Source: Xanthomonas sp. SI (GTDB lineage: Bacteria; Pseudomonadota; Gammaproteobacteria; Xanthomonadales; Xanthomonadaceae). From it: a stretch of 64,000 nucleotides of DNA. The position numbers were made by a program, and so were the translations under genes. The DNA lies in the NCBI RefSeq assembly GCF_014236855.1, contig NZ_CP051261.1:2046001-2110000 (forward strand), read 5' to 3'. Positions 17,537 through 26,365 of the stretch are shown one piece after another. The notes beneath the pieces are model-generated. The model was not told the origin of the DNA and searched no databases. It worked only from the letters and a program-made list of their open reading frames with translations. Position 1 is the first letter of the stretch. Each line of letters begins with the position of its first letter.

Positions 17537-18519
17537 GCGGCCGGACCGGTCGCCTTGTCGGTGAAATCGCGCTTTTCGTAGGCGGTGACGATGCGCGCCA
17601 CCAGCGGGTGGCGCACCACGTCGCGCGCCTCGAAGAAGGTGAAGCTGACCCCCTCGACCTCGTGCAGCACTTCGATCGCGTCGCGCAGGCCGGACTTGAC
17701 GTGCTTGGGCAGGTCGATCTGGGTCAGGTCGCCGGTGACCACCGCGGTGGAGCCGAAGCCCAAGCGGGTCAGGAACATCTTCATCTGTTCGATGGTGGTG
17801 TTCTGCGCTTCGTCCAGGATCACGTAGGCGTCGTTGAGCGTGCGCCCGCGCATGTAGGCCAGCGGCGCGATCTCGATGACGTTCTTTTCCAGCAGCTTGA
17901 TCACCTTCTCCACGCCGAGCATCTCGTACAGCGCGTCGTACAGCGGGCGCAGATAGGGATCCACCTTCTGGCTCAGGTCGCCGGGCAGGAAGCCGAGCTT
18001 CTCGCCGGCTTCCACCGCCGGGCGCACCAGGATCAGCCGCTGCACGCGCGATTCGTTCAGCGCCTCGACCGCGCTGGCCACTGCCAGGAAGGTCTTGCCG
18101 GTGCCGGCCGGGCCGACGCCGAAGTTGATGTCGTGGCTGGCGATCTGGTGCAGGTACTTGGCCTGGTTGGCGCCGCGGCCGCGCACGGTGCCGCGCTTGA
18201 CCTTGATCGCCACCTCCTGCGGTTCGTAGGCGCGTTGCGCGACGTGGTCGACATTGGCCTGGTTCAGGCGCAGGTGGATGGCCTGATCGTCGAACACCAC
18301 GCTGTCGGCCTCGGCGTACAGGGCCTGCAGCAAAATCTCGGCGGCGGCGACCGCGCTGGACGGGCCGGTGATCCGGAACACGTTGCCGCGGTTGGAGATC
18401 TCCACGCCCAGGCGCAGTTCGATCTGGCGCAGGTGCGCGTCGAACGGCCCGGCCAGGTTGGCCATGCGTTCGGTGTCGGCGGGGTCCAGGGTGAAATCGC
18501 GTTGCGTGGGAATGGTCAT
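17533..18519 (-). CDS. phoH: PhoH-family ATPase (YbeZ)
   Basis: This cytoplasmic ATPase of 328 residues has Walker A GPAGTGKT (136-143), Walker B VILDEAQN (233-240) and an N-terminal KH-like segment (about 30-75). In other bacteria YbeZ partners YbeY in rRNA processing, and the shared operon supports that here. It follows miaB with a 134 bp gap. Its stop overlaps the next gene by four bases. Confidence 0.94.
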   Translation of the reverse strand: MTIPTQRDFTLDPADTERMANLAGPFDAHLRQIELRLGVEISNRGNVFRITGPSSAVAAAEILLQALYAEADSVVFDDQAIHLRLNQANVDHVAQRAYEPQEVAIKVKRGTVRGRGANQAKYLHQIASHDINFGVGPAGTGKTFLAVASAVEALNESRVQRLILVRPAVEAGEKLGFLPGDLSQKVDPYLRPLYDALYEMLGVEKVIKLLEKNVIEIAPLAYMRGRTLNDAYVILDEAQNTTIEQMKMFLTRLGFGSTAVVTGDLTQIDLPKHVKSGLRDAIEVLHEVEGVSFTFFEARDVVRHPLVARIVTAYEKRDFTDKATGPAA

Positions 18520-18653
18520 TCGATGCGGACGCGGCGGGCGCGTGGCTGCCGGTGTCGTTCAGGACAGGGAAGCGAAGCGTAGCGCGCGTGGTGGTGAAGG
18601 ACCAGTCGCGTCGGCACGGACGATGCGGCGCGCGCTGGTGGCGCGCGCCGCGC

Positions 18654-20108
18654 TCAGCCGGCGTCGACGAGCAGGCGCCCGCGCAAGGAATTGCTCAGCG
18701 CCTCGGTGATCGCCACCTCGACGAACTGGCCGACCAGGCGCGGATGCCCGGGGAAGTTCACCGAGCGCATGTTCTCGGTCTTGCCGGTCAGCTCGGCCGG
18801 GTTCTTTTTCGACGGGCCTTCGACCAGCACCGTCTGCACGCTGCCGACCATGTCGCGCGAGAGTTGCAGCGAGTGCGCGTTGATGTGCGCCTGCAGCCGC
18901 GCCAGCCGCGCGTGCTTGACCGCGTCGGGCGTGTTGTCTTCCAGGTCCGCCGCGGGCGTGCCCGGGCGGCGCGAGTAGATGAAGGAGAAGCTCTGGTCGA
19001 AGCCAACGTCCTCGATCAGCTTCATGGTCTTGTCGAAGTCGGCGTCGGTCTCGCCGGGGAAGCCGACGATGAAGTCCGAGCTGATCGAGATGTCCGGGCG
19101 CACCGCGCGCAGCTTGCGGATCTTCTGCTTGAATTCCAGTGCGGTGTAGCCGCGCTTCATCGCGCTGAGGATGCGGTCGCTGCCGGCCTGCACCGGCAAA
19201 TGCAGGTAGTTGGCCAGCTGCGGCACGTCGCGATACGCATCGACCAGCGAATCGCTGAACTCCAGCGGATGCGAGGTGGTGAAGCGGATGCGGCCGATGC
19301 CGTCGATCTGCGCGATGCTGCGGATCAGCAGGCCCAGGTCGGCGTACTGCGGCTCTTCCCCGGCCTCGGCGTCGGCGTACGGCCCGCGGTAGGCGTTGAC
19401 GTTCTGGCCGAGCAGGTTGATCTCGCGCACGCCCTGTGCGGCCAGCTGCGCCACTTCCACCAGCACGTCCTCGAACGGCCGGCTGATCTCCTCGCCGCGG
19501 GTATAGGGCACCACGCAGAACGAGCAGTACTTGGAGCAGCCTTCCATGATCGACACGAATGCCGACGGGCCGTCGGCGCGCGGTTCCGGCAGGCAGTCGA
19601 ACTTCTCGACCTCGGGGAAGCTGATGTCCACCTGCGACTTGCCCGATTCGCGCCGCGCGCGGATCAGCTCCGGCAGCCGGTGCAGGGTCTGCGGGCCGAA
19701 CACCAGGTCCACGTAGGGCGCGCGCTTGACGATCGCCTCGCCCTCCTGCGACGCCACGCAGCCGCCGACGCCGATGATCACCGGCTTGCCGCCGGCCTTC
19801 AGCGCTTTCCAGCGGCCGAGCTGGCTGAACACCTTCTCCTGCGCCTTCTCGCGGATCGAGCAGGTGTTGACCAGCACCACGTCTGCTTCTTCGGGGTTGT
19901 CGGTCAGCTCTAGGCCCTCGGCGGCGGCGAGCACGTCGGCCATCTTGGCCGAGTCGTACTCGTTCATCTGGCAACCGTGGGTCTTGATGTACAGCTTGCC
20001 GCGCACCACCGCCGGCGCCGCCGGCCGGGTGGCAGGCAGCGGCAGCAGGGCAGGGGCGCTCGCGGCGGGAGCCGCGAGTGGCGAAACGGGGGCTGGCGTC
20101 CCGGGCAT
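18654..20108 (-). CDS. miaB: tRNA-2-methylthio-N6-dimethylallyladenosine synthase MiaB
   Basis: This radical-SAM methylthiotransferase modifies A37 of tRNAs that read UNN codons. The first iron-sulfur cluster site has Cys46 ([12 protein letters not shown]), Cys83 and Cys117; the radical-SAM site is CSKYCSFC with Cys191, Cys195 and Cys198. A C-terminal TRAM domain follows. The ATG at 20108 leaves a 35-residue Ala/Pro-rich leader before the MTTase domain, longer than in E. coli. The frame stays open upstream, but that part does not resemble the family. It heads the phoH-ybeY-corC block. Confidence 0.94.
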   Translation of the reverse strand: MPGTPAPVSPLAAPAASAPALLPLPATRPAAPAVVRGKLYIKTHGCQMNEYDSAKMADVLAAAEGLELTDNPEEADVVLVNTCSIREKAQEKVFSQLGRWKALKAGGKPVIIGVGGCVASQEGEAIVKRAPYVDLVFGPQTLHRLPELIRARRESGKSQVDISFPEVEKFDCLPEPRADGPSAFVSIMEGCSKYCSFCVVPYTRGEEISRPFEDVLVEVAQLAAQGVREINLLGQNVNAYRGPYADAEAGEEPQYADLGLLIRSIAQIDGIGRIRFTTSHPLEFSDSLVDAYRDVPQLANYLHLPVQAGSDRILSAMKRGYTALEFKQKIRKLRAVRPDISISSDFIVGFPGETDADFDKTMKLIEDVGFDQSFSFIYSRRPGTPAADLEDNTPDAVKHARLARLQAHINAHSLQLSRDMVGSVQTVLVEGPSKKNPAELTGKTENMRSVNFPGHPRLVGQFVEVAITEALSNSLRGRLLVDAG

Positions 20109-20296
20109 GGCGCTTACTCCAGACGGGTTGCGGGCGCGGCCGGCGATGGCCGCGATCAGCCGCGCATTGTATCGGCAACCGACACTGCCGCGGCGGGCGG
20201 CGGCGAACCGGCGCCGCGCAGGGCGTTTCGCGTCGGGACGGCCCGCTGCCGTCCCCGCGTCGGCGCCGCGAGCGTCGCGCTGCCGCGGGAGGCGCC

Positions 20297-21367
20297 TCAG
20301 CGCACGTACGGCGACTCGGCGTTCTCTTCCTGCTTGCGCTTCGCCTCGTCGTAGCGCTTCTGCGCTTCTTCGCCGCTCATCTGGTACTTGGGGGCGATGT
20401 GCGGCAGCAGCAGCTTGGCCCAGGCGGTGGTGATGCGGCTGCTCTCGGTGGGGCAGCGCTGGGCGCGGTCCTCGGGCAGCATGCCGCTGGTCACCAGGCG
20501 CAGGTACTTGCCCGGGTCGCGCCCGTACAGCATGCACATCAGGTTGTAGAAGCGCTGCTGGCCGAGCGAGTGCTCATCGGCGAAGTCGGCCGCGCCGTAC
20601 TGTTCCTTGGTGTTGAGCACGAAGAACAGCCCGGCCAGCCGCAGGTTCTCGGCCAGGTCGCCGGGCGACTCGTTGGGCGCCATGAACATCAGCATCAGCG
20701 AAGAGGCGAGCTGGTCGGCCGAATCCTCCTCGCGGCCGGTGCTGGGCAGGCTCAGCATGTCGATCAGCGCATGGCCGAATTCGTGCAGCATGATGAAACG
20801 GGTGTTCGCCAGCAGGAAACGTGCGCTGAAACTGTCGTCCTGGTTCTGCTCGCCCAGGCTGGCGCCGATCTTGGTCAGCATCTCCACCATTTCGTAGCAC
20901 AGCACCAACTCGTGCTTGGTCGGCGAATAGAAGGCGTTGGTCTGCTTGCACTCGGCGGTGATCAGGTGCAGCGGGCCGGGCAGCATCAATAGCCCGTCCA
21001 TCGCGTTGACCTCGGGCAGGCGGTGCAGGATGTCGATCTTGACGGCGAAGTCGTACGCGTCCTGCAGCGCCGGATCGCGCGGCGGCACGTATTCGTAGGT
21101 GAACTTGACGCCCTCGGCCTTCGGCTCCTCGGTCGTCGCGTCCTTTGCCGCCTCCGGCTGCGGACCCTGCTGCGCATCGACCGCATGGCCGGCGGCGGCA
21201 TCGGCGACCGCATCGGCGGAGGCGCCCTTGGCCGCGGGCTTGGCCGGAGGGGGCAGCGTCGCGGGTACGGCCGCGACGGACTGTTGCCCCTTCCATGCGG
21301 TATAGGCCCAACCGCCGCCTACGGCCAACAGCGCCACGATCAAGATCGCGATGAGAGTCTTTTGCAT
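20297..21367 (-). CDS. DUF4344-type zinc metallopeptidase, membrane anchored
   Basis: This 356-residue protein has one N-terminal membrane helix (about 5-22), a Pro/Ala linker to residue 85, then a domain with the zinc-peptidase motif HEFGH (195-199). Acidic residues in GREEDSADQ (211-219) can supply the third ligand. This fits the DUF4344 family of putative metallopeptidases facing the periplasm. The ATG at 21367 starts a clear signal-anchor. No substrate is known. It seems to stand alone, 99 bp from the GST gene upstream. Confidence 0.82.
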   Translation of the reverse strand: MQKTLIAILIVALLAVGGGWAYTAWKGQQSVAAVPATLPPPAKPAAKGASADAVADAAAGHAVDAQQGPQPEAAKDATTEEPKAEGVKFTYEYVPPRDPALQDAYDFAVKIDILHRLPEVNAMDGLLMLPGPLHLITAECKQTNAFYSPTKHELVLCYEMVEMLTKIGASLGEQNQDDSFSARFLLANTRFIMLHEFGHALIDMLSLPSTGREEDSADQLASSLMLMFMAPNESPGDLAENLRLAGLFFVLNTKEQYGAADFADEHSLGQQRFYNLMCMLYGRDPGKYLRLVTSGMLPEDRAQRCPTESSRITTAWAKLLLPHIAPKYQMSGEEAQKRYDEAKRKQEENAESPYVR

Positions 21368-21465
21368 GCGTTTCCTTCCTTGGTGACGGTGGCGGCCGGT
21401 GCTTCCCGGCTGAGCTGCGGCGAGATGGTACGGTGCCGATTGCCGTCTGGGAAGATGCCGCCGCG

Positions 21466-22086
21466 TCAGGCGCTGTCGGCGTCGATCGCCTGCGCGCGCT
21501 GCACCGCCGGCCGCGCCGCCATGCGTTCGACGTAGGCGCGGGTCGGCGCCGGCGGATCGACCAGGCCGAAGCCGATCATCCAGCCCAGCGCGCTGCCCCA
21601 CAGCACGTCGGCTGCGGTACAGCGCTCGCCGAGCAGGTAGTCGCCGCGCGCCAGCTGGTCGTCGACCACGCCCATCACCGTGTCGCAGTCGGCGTACGGC
21701 GACATCGCCCGCGGCGGCGCCTCGCGCTTGAGCGCGCGGTCGATGATGGCCGGCTCGAACGCCGAGCCGTAGAACGCCAGCCAGCGCAGGTAGGGGCCAC
21801 GGCGCGGATCGCCCATCGCCGGGGCCAACCCGGCTTCCGGGTACAGATCGGCCAGATATTGGTAGATCGCCACCTGTTCGGTGACCACCGCGCCGGCGTG
21901 GTCGATCGCCGGCACCTTGCCCATCGGGTTGATCGCCATGTACTCCGGCGCCAACTGTTCGCCGCTGGCGAAGTCGATGCGTTCCAGCGCGTAGTCCGCG
22001 CCCAGCTCCTCGAGCAGGATCAGCACGCCTTTGGAGCGGGATTTGGGGTTGTGGTACAGGGTCACATGGCGGTCGGCGATGGGCAT
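21466..22086 (-). CDS. Glutathione S-transferase family protein
   Basis: This is a 206-residue GST with an N-terminal thioredoxin-like domain (HNPKSRSKGV and MGKVPAIDHAG are typical) and a helical C-terminal domain containing the GERCTAADVLW segment. It probably conjugates glutathione to toxic electrophiles; the substrate is unknown. It is transcribed divergently from the WYL regulator at 22164, and a perfect palindrome lies in the 77 bp between them, so the regulator probably controls it. Confidence 0.9.
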   Translation of the reverse strand: MPIADRHVTLYHNPKSRSKGVLILLEELGADYALERIDFASGEQLAPEYMAINPMGKVPAIDHAGAVVTEQVAIYQYLADLYPEAGLAPAMGDPRRGPYLRWLAFYGSAFEPAIIDRALKREAPPRAMSPYADCDTVMGVVDDQLARGDYLLGERCTAADVLWGSALGWMIGFGLVDPPAPTRAYVERMAARPAVQRAQAIDADSA

Positions 22087-22125
22087 GGCGGCTCTCCTCG
22101 TTGATCAAGCGCTCATGCTAGGCGC

Positions 22126-22152
22126 TATTGCGGACGGATTCTGTCCGCAATA
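22126..22152. promoter_or_regulatory. Palindromic operator between the GST and WYL-regulator genes
   Basis: TATTGCGGAC (22126-22135) and its exact complement GTCCGCAATA (22143-22152) flank a 7-base spacer. The palindrome sits 12 bp before the regulator start and 40 bp before the GST start. That is a normal location for an autoregulatory operator shared by a divergent pair. Assignment to the WYL regulator is inferred. Confidence 0.65.
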
Positions 22153-22163
22153 CCGTGCGCCAT

Positions 22164-23132
22164 ATGACTTCCCCTGCCTCCCGCACCTTGCGCCTGATCG
22201 GCTTGCTGCAGACTCGCCGGGTCTGGGCCGGCGCGGAGCTGGCCGAGCGCCTGGGCGTGGACCGGCGCAGCCTGCGCCGCGACATCGAGCGCCTGCGCGC
22301 CCTGGGCTACGCGGTGCAGGCCTCGTCCGGGGTCGGCGGCGGCTACCGGCTGGCGGCCGGGGCGCAGATGCTGCCGCTGCTGTTCGAGGACGACGAGGCG
22401 GTGACGGTCGCGGTGGCGCTGCGCGCGGCCGCGGCGAGCATGGGCGGCCTGGAGGACACCGCGCTGCGGGTATTGGCCAAGCTCGACCCGCTGCTGCCGG
22501 CGCGGGTGCGGCAGCGCGCCGGGGCATTGCAGGCGGTCACCGTGTCGCTGGGCCAGGAGCCGGCGGCGGCGGACACCCAGGTGCTGATTGGCATCGCCAG
22601 CGCCTGCCGCGATCGGCGCCTGCTCGGCTTCGGCTACTGCGACCATGCCGGACGCAGCAGCCAGCGCCTGATCGAGCCGCTGCGCCTGGTCAACTACGGG
22701 CGCCGCTGGTACCTGCTGGGCTGGGACCGCGACCGTGCCGACTGGCGCACGTTCCGCGCCGAGCGCATCGTGCCGCCGCTGCAGCCGGGCGAGACGATCG
22801 CGCTGCGGCTGCCGCCGCGCGACCCGGCCGCGATGGTGCGCGACGCGATCCAGCACAGCCCGCTGCCGCAGCAGTTCGGGCTGAGCGTGCAACTGCGAGG
22901 CAGCATGGCCGACCTGGGGCCGCGCATTCCGTCCTGGTGCGGAACCCTGCAGGCCGAGCAGGACGGCCATTGCCGGCTGACCATGCTGGCCGAAACGCTG
23001 CCCTGGCTGGCGGCGCAACTGCTCACCCTGGGCGTGCCGTTCGCAGCGCTGCAGGCCGACGCGGCGGTGATGGCCGGACTGCGCAGCGCGCTGGCCGACC
23101 TGCTGGCGCAGCTGCCGGCCACCTCCGAATGA
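22164..23132 (+). CDS. YafY-type transcriptional regulator (HTH_11 plus WYL domain)
   Basis: This 322-residue regulator has an N-terminal winged helix (AELAERLGVDRRSLRRDI, about 25-42, then VGGGYRLAAG) and a central WYL ligand-sensing domain (RLVNYGRRWYLLGWDRD, near 175-190). A WCX-like C-terminal part follows. The ATG at 22164 is preferred because upstream codons run into the palindrome. It is divergent from the GST gene. The ligand is unknown. Confidence 0.88.
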   Translation: MTSPASRTLRLIGLLQTRRVWAGAELAERLGVDRRSLRRDIERLRALGYAVQASSGVGGGYRLAAGAQMLPLLFEDDEAVTVAVALRAAAASMGGLEDTALRVLAKLDPLLPARVRQRAGALQAVTVSLGQEPAAADTQVLIGIASACRDRRLLGFGYCDHAGRSSQRLIEPLRLVNYGRRWYLLGWDRDRADWRTFRAERIVPPLQPGETIALRLPPRDPAAMVRDAIQHSPLPQQFGLSVQLRGSMADLGPRIPSWCGTLQAEQDGHCRLTMLAETLPWLAAQLLTLGVPFAALQADAAVMAGLRSALADLLAQLPATSE

Positions 23133-23236
23133 GCCGGCCAGGGCGCGAGGCGGGCCGGGTGGCGAAACGGGCGGCCGGTCCCGCTGCCGCCGCCGCGCAC
23201 TTGGCAAGCGCCGGCGAAGTTGGGACACTCGCCGCC

Positions 23237-24193
23237 ATGAAGGGGATGGTGGGGCTTCTGGGGCTTGCAATCGCAACGCTGTCGGCAATGCCGGCCAGTG
23301 CGGGCACCCTATACAAGTGCATCGGCGGCGACGGCGTGCCCAGCTACGTCAGCAAGCGCGTGGCCGGTGCCAGCTGCAGCGTGGTCGGCAGCTATGCGCC
23401 CGACCGCCGCGCCGCACGCCCTGCGCCCGCAGTTGCCGCCGTCTCCGCCGAACGTGCGGCCAACCGCGGTGTCATCACCCTGGCCGCGCCGCAGTCCGGC
23501 GCCCCGGCCACCATCATCAGCACGCCGGTCGCAGCGCCGGCGCCGGTCGCCGCCAGCGTGGCGCCGAAGAGCGTGGCGCCCGTGCCTGCGATGACCGGTG
23601 CCGCGCCGCGGCGGGTGGTCAGCGGCCAGGTCTATTCCTATATGAAGGACGGGGTGCGCCACTACACCAGCGCGCGGCCGACCCAGGTCGCCAGCCTCGG
23701 CGCGGTGCGCACCATCCGCTACAGCTTCATCGAGACCTGCTACGCCTGCGCCAACCCCGGGCTGAACTTCGGTGCGGTGCGGCTGAACACCACCGCCTAC
23801 CAGAGCGAGATCGCCGCCGCCGCGCGCGAGTACGGGGTCGACGAGGCGGTGGTGCGCGCGATCATCCACGCCGAGTCGGCCTACAACCCGATGGCGCTGA
23901 GCCGCGCCGGCGCGCAGGGCCTGATGCAGCTGATGCCGCCGACCGCGCGCCGCTTCGGGGTCAGCGATTCGTTCGATGCGTCGCAGAACATCCGCGGCGG
24001 CGTGCAGTACCTGGCCTGGCTGCTGAAGCGCTTCAACGGCAACCTGACCCTGGCCGCCGCCGGCTACAACGCCGGCGAAGGCGCGGTAGACAAACACGGC
24101 GGGGTGCCGCCGTACAGCGAGACCCAGCGCTACGTGCAGCGCGTCGGCCTGCTCGCCGACCGCTACCGCGGCGTGCTGGCGACGGCGCATTGA
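23237..24193 (+). CDS. Periplasmic lytic transglycosylase (SLT domain)
   Basis: This 318-residue exported enzyme cuts peptidoglycan glycan strands. It has a signal peptide (cut after SASAG near residue 23), a DUF4124-like N-terminal segment with paired cysteines (28 and 47), an Ala/Pro linker, and a C-terminal SLT domain (about 185-305). The catalytic residue is Glu213 in HAESAYNP; GLMQLMP and AAGYNAGEGAV are also present. The start ATG at 23237 directly precedes the leader. It stands alone between the WYL regulator and petA. Confidence 0.9.
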   Translation: MKGMVGLLGLAIATLSAMPASAGTLYKCIGGDGVPSYVSKRVAGASCSVVGSYAPDRRAARPAPAVAAVSAERAANRGVITLAAPQSGAPATIISTPVAAPAPVAASVAPKSVAPVPAMTGAAPRRVVSGQVYSYMKDGVRHYTSARPTQVASLGAVRTIRYSFIETCYACANPGLNFGAVRLNTTAYQSEIAAAAREYGVDEAVVRAIIHAESAYNPMALSRAGAQGLMQLMPPTARRFGVSDSFDASQNIRGGVQYLAWLLKRFNGNLTLAAAGYNAGEGAVDKHGGVPPYSETQRYVQRVGLLADRYRGVLATAH

Positions 24194-24221
24194 GGCATTC
24201 TCTTGCCGTCGCGACGATGCA

Positions 24222-24251
24222 TTGTCTGCGCGTTAAGGGTTCCGCTACACT
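24222..24251 (+). promoter_or_regulatory. Candidate sigma-70 promoter for petABC
   Basis: TTGTCT (24222-24227) and TACACT (24246-24251) are spaced by 18 bases. They lie in the only gap before the cytochrome bc1 operon and leave an untranslated leader of about 70 bases. This is read by eye, not measured. Confidence 0.45.
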
Positions 24252-24330
24252 GCAGTGGATTTTATGCGGTTCGACCCCCACCGAACCGCTGGCAGCCTAA
24301 TGCTACCCAATCAAAAAATCGGAGTGCCGG

Positions 24331-24954
24331 ATGGCCAACGATGGGGTCAACGATTCTGTTAATGCAGGACGCCGCCGCTTTCTCACCGCCACCACGGCGG
24401 TGGTGGGCGCGGTGGGTGCGGGTTTCGTCGCGGTTCCTTTCATCAAGTCCTGGAACCCCAGCGCAAAGGCCAAACTGGCCGGTGCGCCGGTCACCGCGGA
24501 CATCAGCGCGTTGCAGGAAGGTCAGCGCCTGATCATGGAGTGGCGCGGTCAGCCGATCTGGATCGTCAAGCGCTCCAAGGCGATCCTGGACGCGTTGCCG
24601 ACGCTGGATGGGCGGCTCAAGGACCCAAAGTCCGAGGTCACCGACCAGCAGCCGGCCTACATCAAGGGCGAGGGCCGTTCGATCAAGCCCGACATCTCGG
24701 TGCTGGTCGGGCTGTGCACGCACCTGGGCTGTTCGCCGGAGATGGTCGCCGAGATCCGTCCCGAACCCTACGATCCGGAGTGGAAGGGCGGCTATTTCTG
24801 CCCCTGCCACAAGTCGCGCTTCGACATGGCCGGCCGCGTGTTCCAGGGCGTGCCCGCCCCGATCAACCTGCTGGTGCCCCCCCATCATTACCAGGACGAC
24901 AACACGCTGATCATCGGCGTCGATCCCAGTTCGTCCGCGAAGGGGGCAGCGTAA
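24331..24954 (+). CDS. petA: Ubiquinol-cytochrome c reductase Rieske iron-sulfur subunit
   Basis: This 207-residue subunit carries the [2Fe-2S] cluster that takes the first electron from ubiquinol. Cluster box 1 is CTHLGC (Cys129, His131, Cys134) and box 2 is CPCHKS (Cys157, Cys159, His160); the second cysteine of each box forms the usual disulfide. The N-terminus has GRRRFL before a membrane helix (about 20-37), a Tat-type signal anchor. petB starts 3 bp after its stop. Confidence 0.96.
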   Translation: MANDGVNDSVNAGRRRFLTATTAVVGAVGAGFVAVPFIKSWNPSAKAKLAGAPVTADISALQEGQRLIMEWRGQPIWIVKRSKAILDALPTLDGRLKDPKSEVTDQQPAYIKGEGRSIKPDISVLVGLCTHLGCSPEMVAEIRPEPYDPEWKGGYFCPCHKSRFDMAGRVFQGVPAPINLLVPPHHYQDDNTLIIGVDPSSSAKGAA

Positions 24955-24957
24955 GCC

Positions 24958-26220
24958 ATGGCCGACAATCTCCTTACCCGCACCGCGGGCAACGTGTTCG
25001 ACTGGGTCAACGAGCGCGCGCCGGGGCTGATGCCGTTCTACCGCAAGCACGTCGGCGAGTACTACGCGCCGAAGAACTTCAACATCTGGTACTACTTCGG
25101 TTCGCTGGCGATGGTGGTGCTGGTCAACCAGATCGTCACCGGCATCTTCCTGACGATGCACTACAAGACCAGCGCGGCCGAGGCGTTCAACTCGGTCGAG
25201 TACATCATGCGCGACGTCGAGTGGGGCTGGCTGATCCGCTACATGCACTCCACCGGCGCCTCGCTGTTCTTCATCGTGGTGTACCTGCACATGTTCCGCG
25301 GCCTGCTCTACGGCAGCTACAAGAAGCCGCGCGAGCTGGTGTGGATCCTCGGCATGCTGATCTACCTGGTGCTGATGGCCGAGGCGTTCATGGGCTACGT
25401 GCTGCCGTGGGGGCAGATGTCGTTCTGGGGCGCCAAGGTGATCATCTCGCTGTTCGGCGCGATCCCGGTGATCGGCAACGGCCTGACCGAGTGGATCATG
25501 GGCGACTACCTGCCGTCCGACGCCACGCTCAACCGCTTCTTCGCGCTGCACGTGATCGCGCTGCCGCTGGTGCTGTTGCTGTTGGTGGTGCTGCACCTGG
25601 GCGCGCTGCACGAGGTCGGCTCCAACAACCCCGACGGCGTGGAGATCAAGAAGGGACCCAAGGGCAACCGCTGGGATCCGAACAAGCCGGCCGACGGCAT
25701 TCCGTTCCACCCGTACTACACGGTCAAGGACCTGGTCGGGGTCGGCTTCCTGCTGCTGATCGGCGCCTTCATCATCTTCTTCGTGCCCGCGTTCGGCGGC
25801 CTGTTCCTGGAGCACGACAACTTCACCGAGGCCAACCGCCTGGTCACGCCCGAGCACATCAAGCCGGTGTGGTACTACACGCCGTACTACGCGATGTTGC
25901 GGGTGGTGCCGAACAAGCTCGGCGGCGTGCTGGTGATGTTCTCGGCGATCGCGATCCTGTTCCTGGTGCCGTGGCTGGACCGCGCCAAGGTCAAGTCGAT
26001 CCGCTACCGCGGCTGGATCTCCAGGGTGATGCTGGGCGTGCTGGCGGTGTGCTTCGTGTGGCTCGGCGTGATCGGCTCCGGTCCCGGCACCGATGCCAGC
26101 GAGACCATCATCGGCCGCGTGCTGACCGTGCTGTACTTCGGATTCTTCCTGACCATGCCGGTCTGGACCACGTTGGACCGGACCAAGCCGGTGCCGGAGC
26201 GGGTGACCACCCATGACTAA
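24958..26220 (+). CDS. petB: Ubiquinol-cytochrome c reductase cytochrome b subunit
   Basis: This 420-residue integral membrane subunit holds both b hemes and the quinol sites. The Qo-site segment MGYVLPWGQMSFWG (from residue 145) is intact. The second Qo motif reads PVWY (in HIKPVWYYTPYYAMLR), the form usual in beta- and gammaproteobacteria instead of PEWY. The last eight bases overlap a small ORF whose second half resembles residues 145-170 of this protein. Confidence 0.96.
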   Translation: MADNLLTRTAGNVFDWVNERAPGLMPFYRKHVGEYYAPKNFNIWYYFGSLAMVVLVNQIVTGIFLTMHYKTSAAEAFNSVEYIMRDVEWGWLIRYMHSTGASLFFIVVYLHMFRGLLYGSYKKPRELVWILGMLIYLVLMAEAFMGYVLPWGQMSFWGAKVIISLFGAIPVIGNGLTEWIMGDYLPSDATLNRFFALHVIALPLVLLLLVVLHLGALHEVGSNNPDGVEIKKGPKGNRWDPNKPADGIPFHPYYTVKDLVGVGFLLLIGAFIIFFVPAFGGLFLEHDNFTEANRLVTPEHIKPVWYYTPYYAMLRVVPNKLGGVLVMFSAIAILFLVPWLDRAKVKSIRYRGWISRVMLGVLAVCFVWLGVIGSGPGTDASETIIGRVLTVLYFGFFLTMPVWTTLDRTKPVPERVTTHD

Positions 26221-26365
26221 GCCCGTGATTGCCGTGCTGGCCTGCTCCGCGAGCGTCTTCTTGTTGTCCGCCATGAGCTACCTGCTGCCGGTGGGGCAGA
26301 TCGTGTTCTGGGGCCGGCAGGCGCTCGGCTCCCTGTTCGGTGCGATGGCGGAGGGATCCCTATGA
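26213..26365 (+). CDS. 50-residue ORF bridging petB and petC, resembling parts of both
   Basis: This ORF fills the gap between petB and petC. It starts inside the last codons of petB (8-base overlap) and its stop overlaps the petC ATG (ATGA), the usual layout of a coupled gene. It predicts one membrane helix (about 5-26). Residues 1-20 match the start of cytochrome c1 at 12 of 20 positions (shared VLAC and LLSA). Residues 21-46 (SYLLPVGQIVFWG, then SLFGAM) match cytochrome b residues 145-170 (GYVLPWGQMSFWG, SLFGAI). The DNA matches too: 44 of 60 and about 59 of 78 bases. The conserved Trp of LPWGQ is Val here. Translation is unproven; it may instead be a relic of duplication. Confidence 0.55.
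   Translation: MTKPVIAVLACSASVFLLSAMSYLLPVGQIVFWGRQALGSLFGAMAEGSL

Noticed and set aside
20109..20537. Upstream extension of the MiaB frame
   Set aside because: It overlaps the end of the metallopeptidase gene and does not resemble MiaB; the ATG at 20108 is in the right place.
26213..26365. Explanation of the bridging ORF as a frameshifted end of cytochrome b
   Set aside because: Cytochrome b already ends at a normal length with its usual C-terminal helix, and the ORF resembles an internal segment of it, not a continuation.
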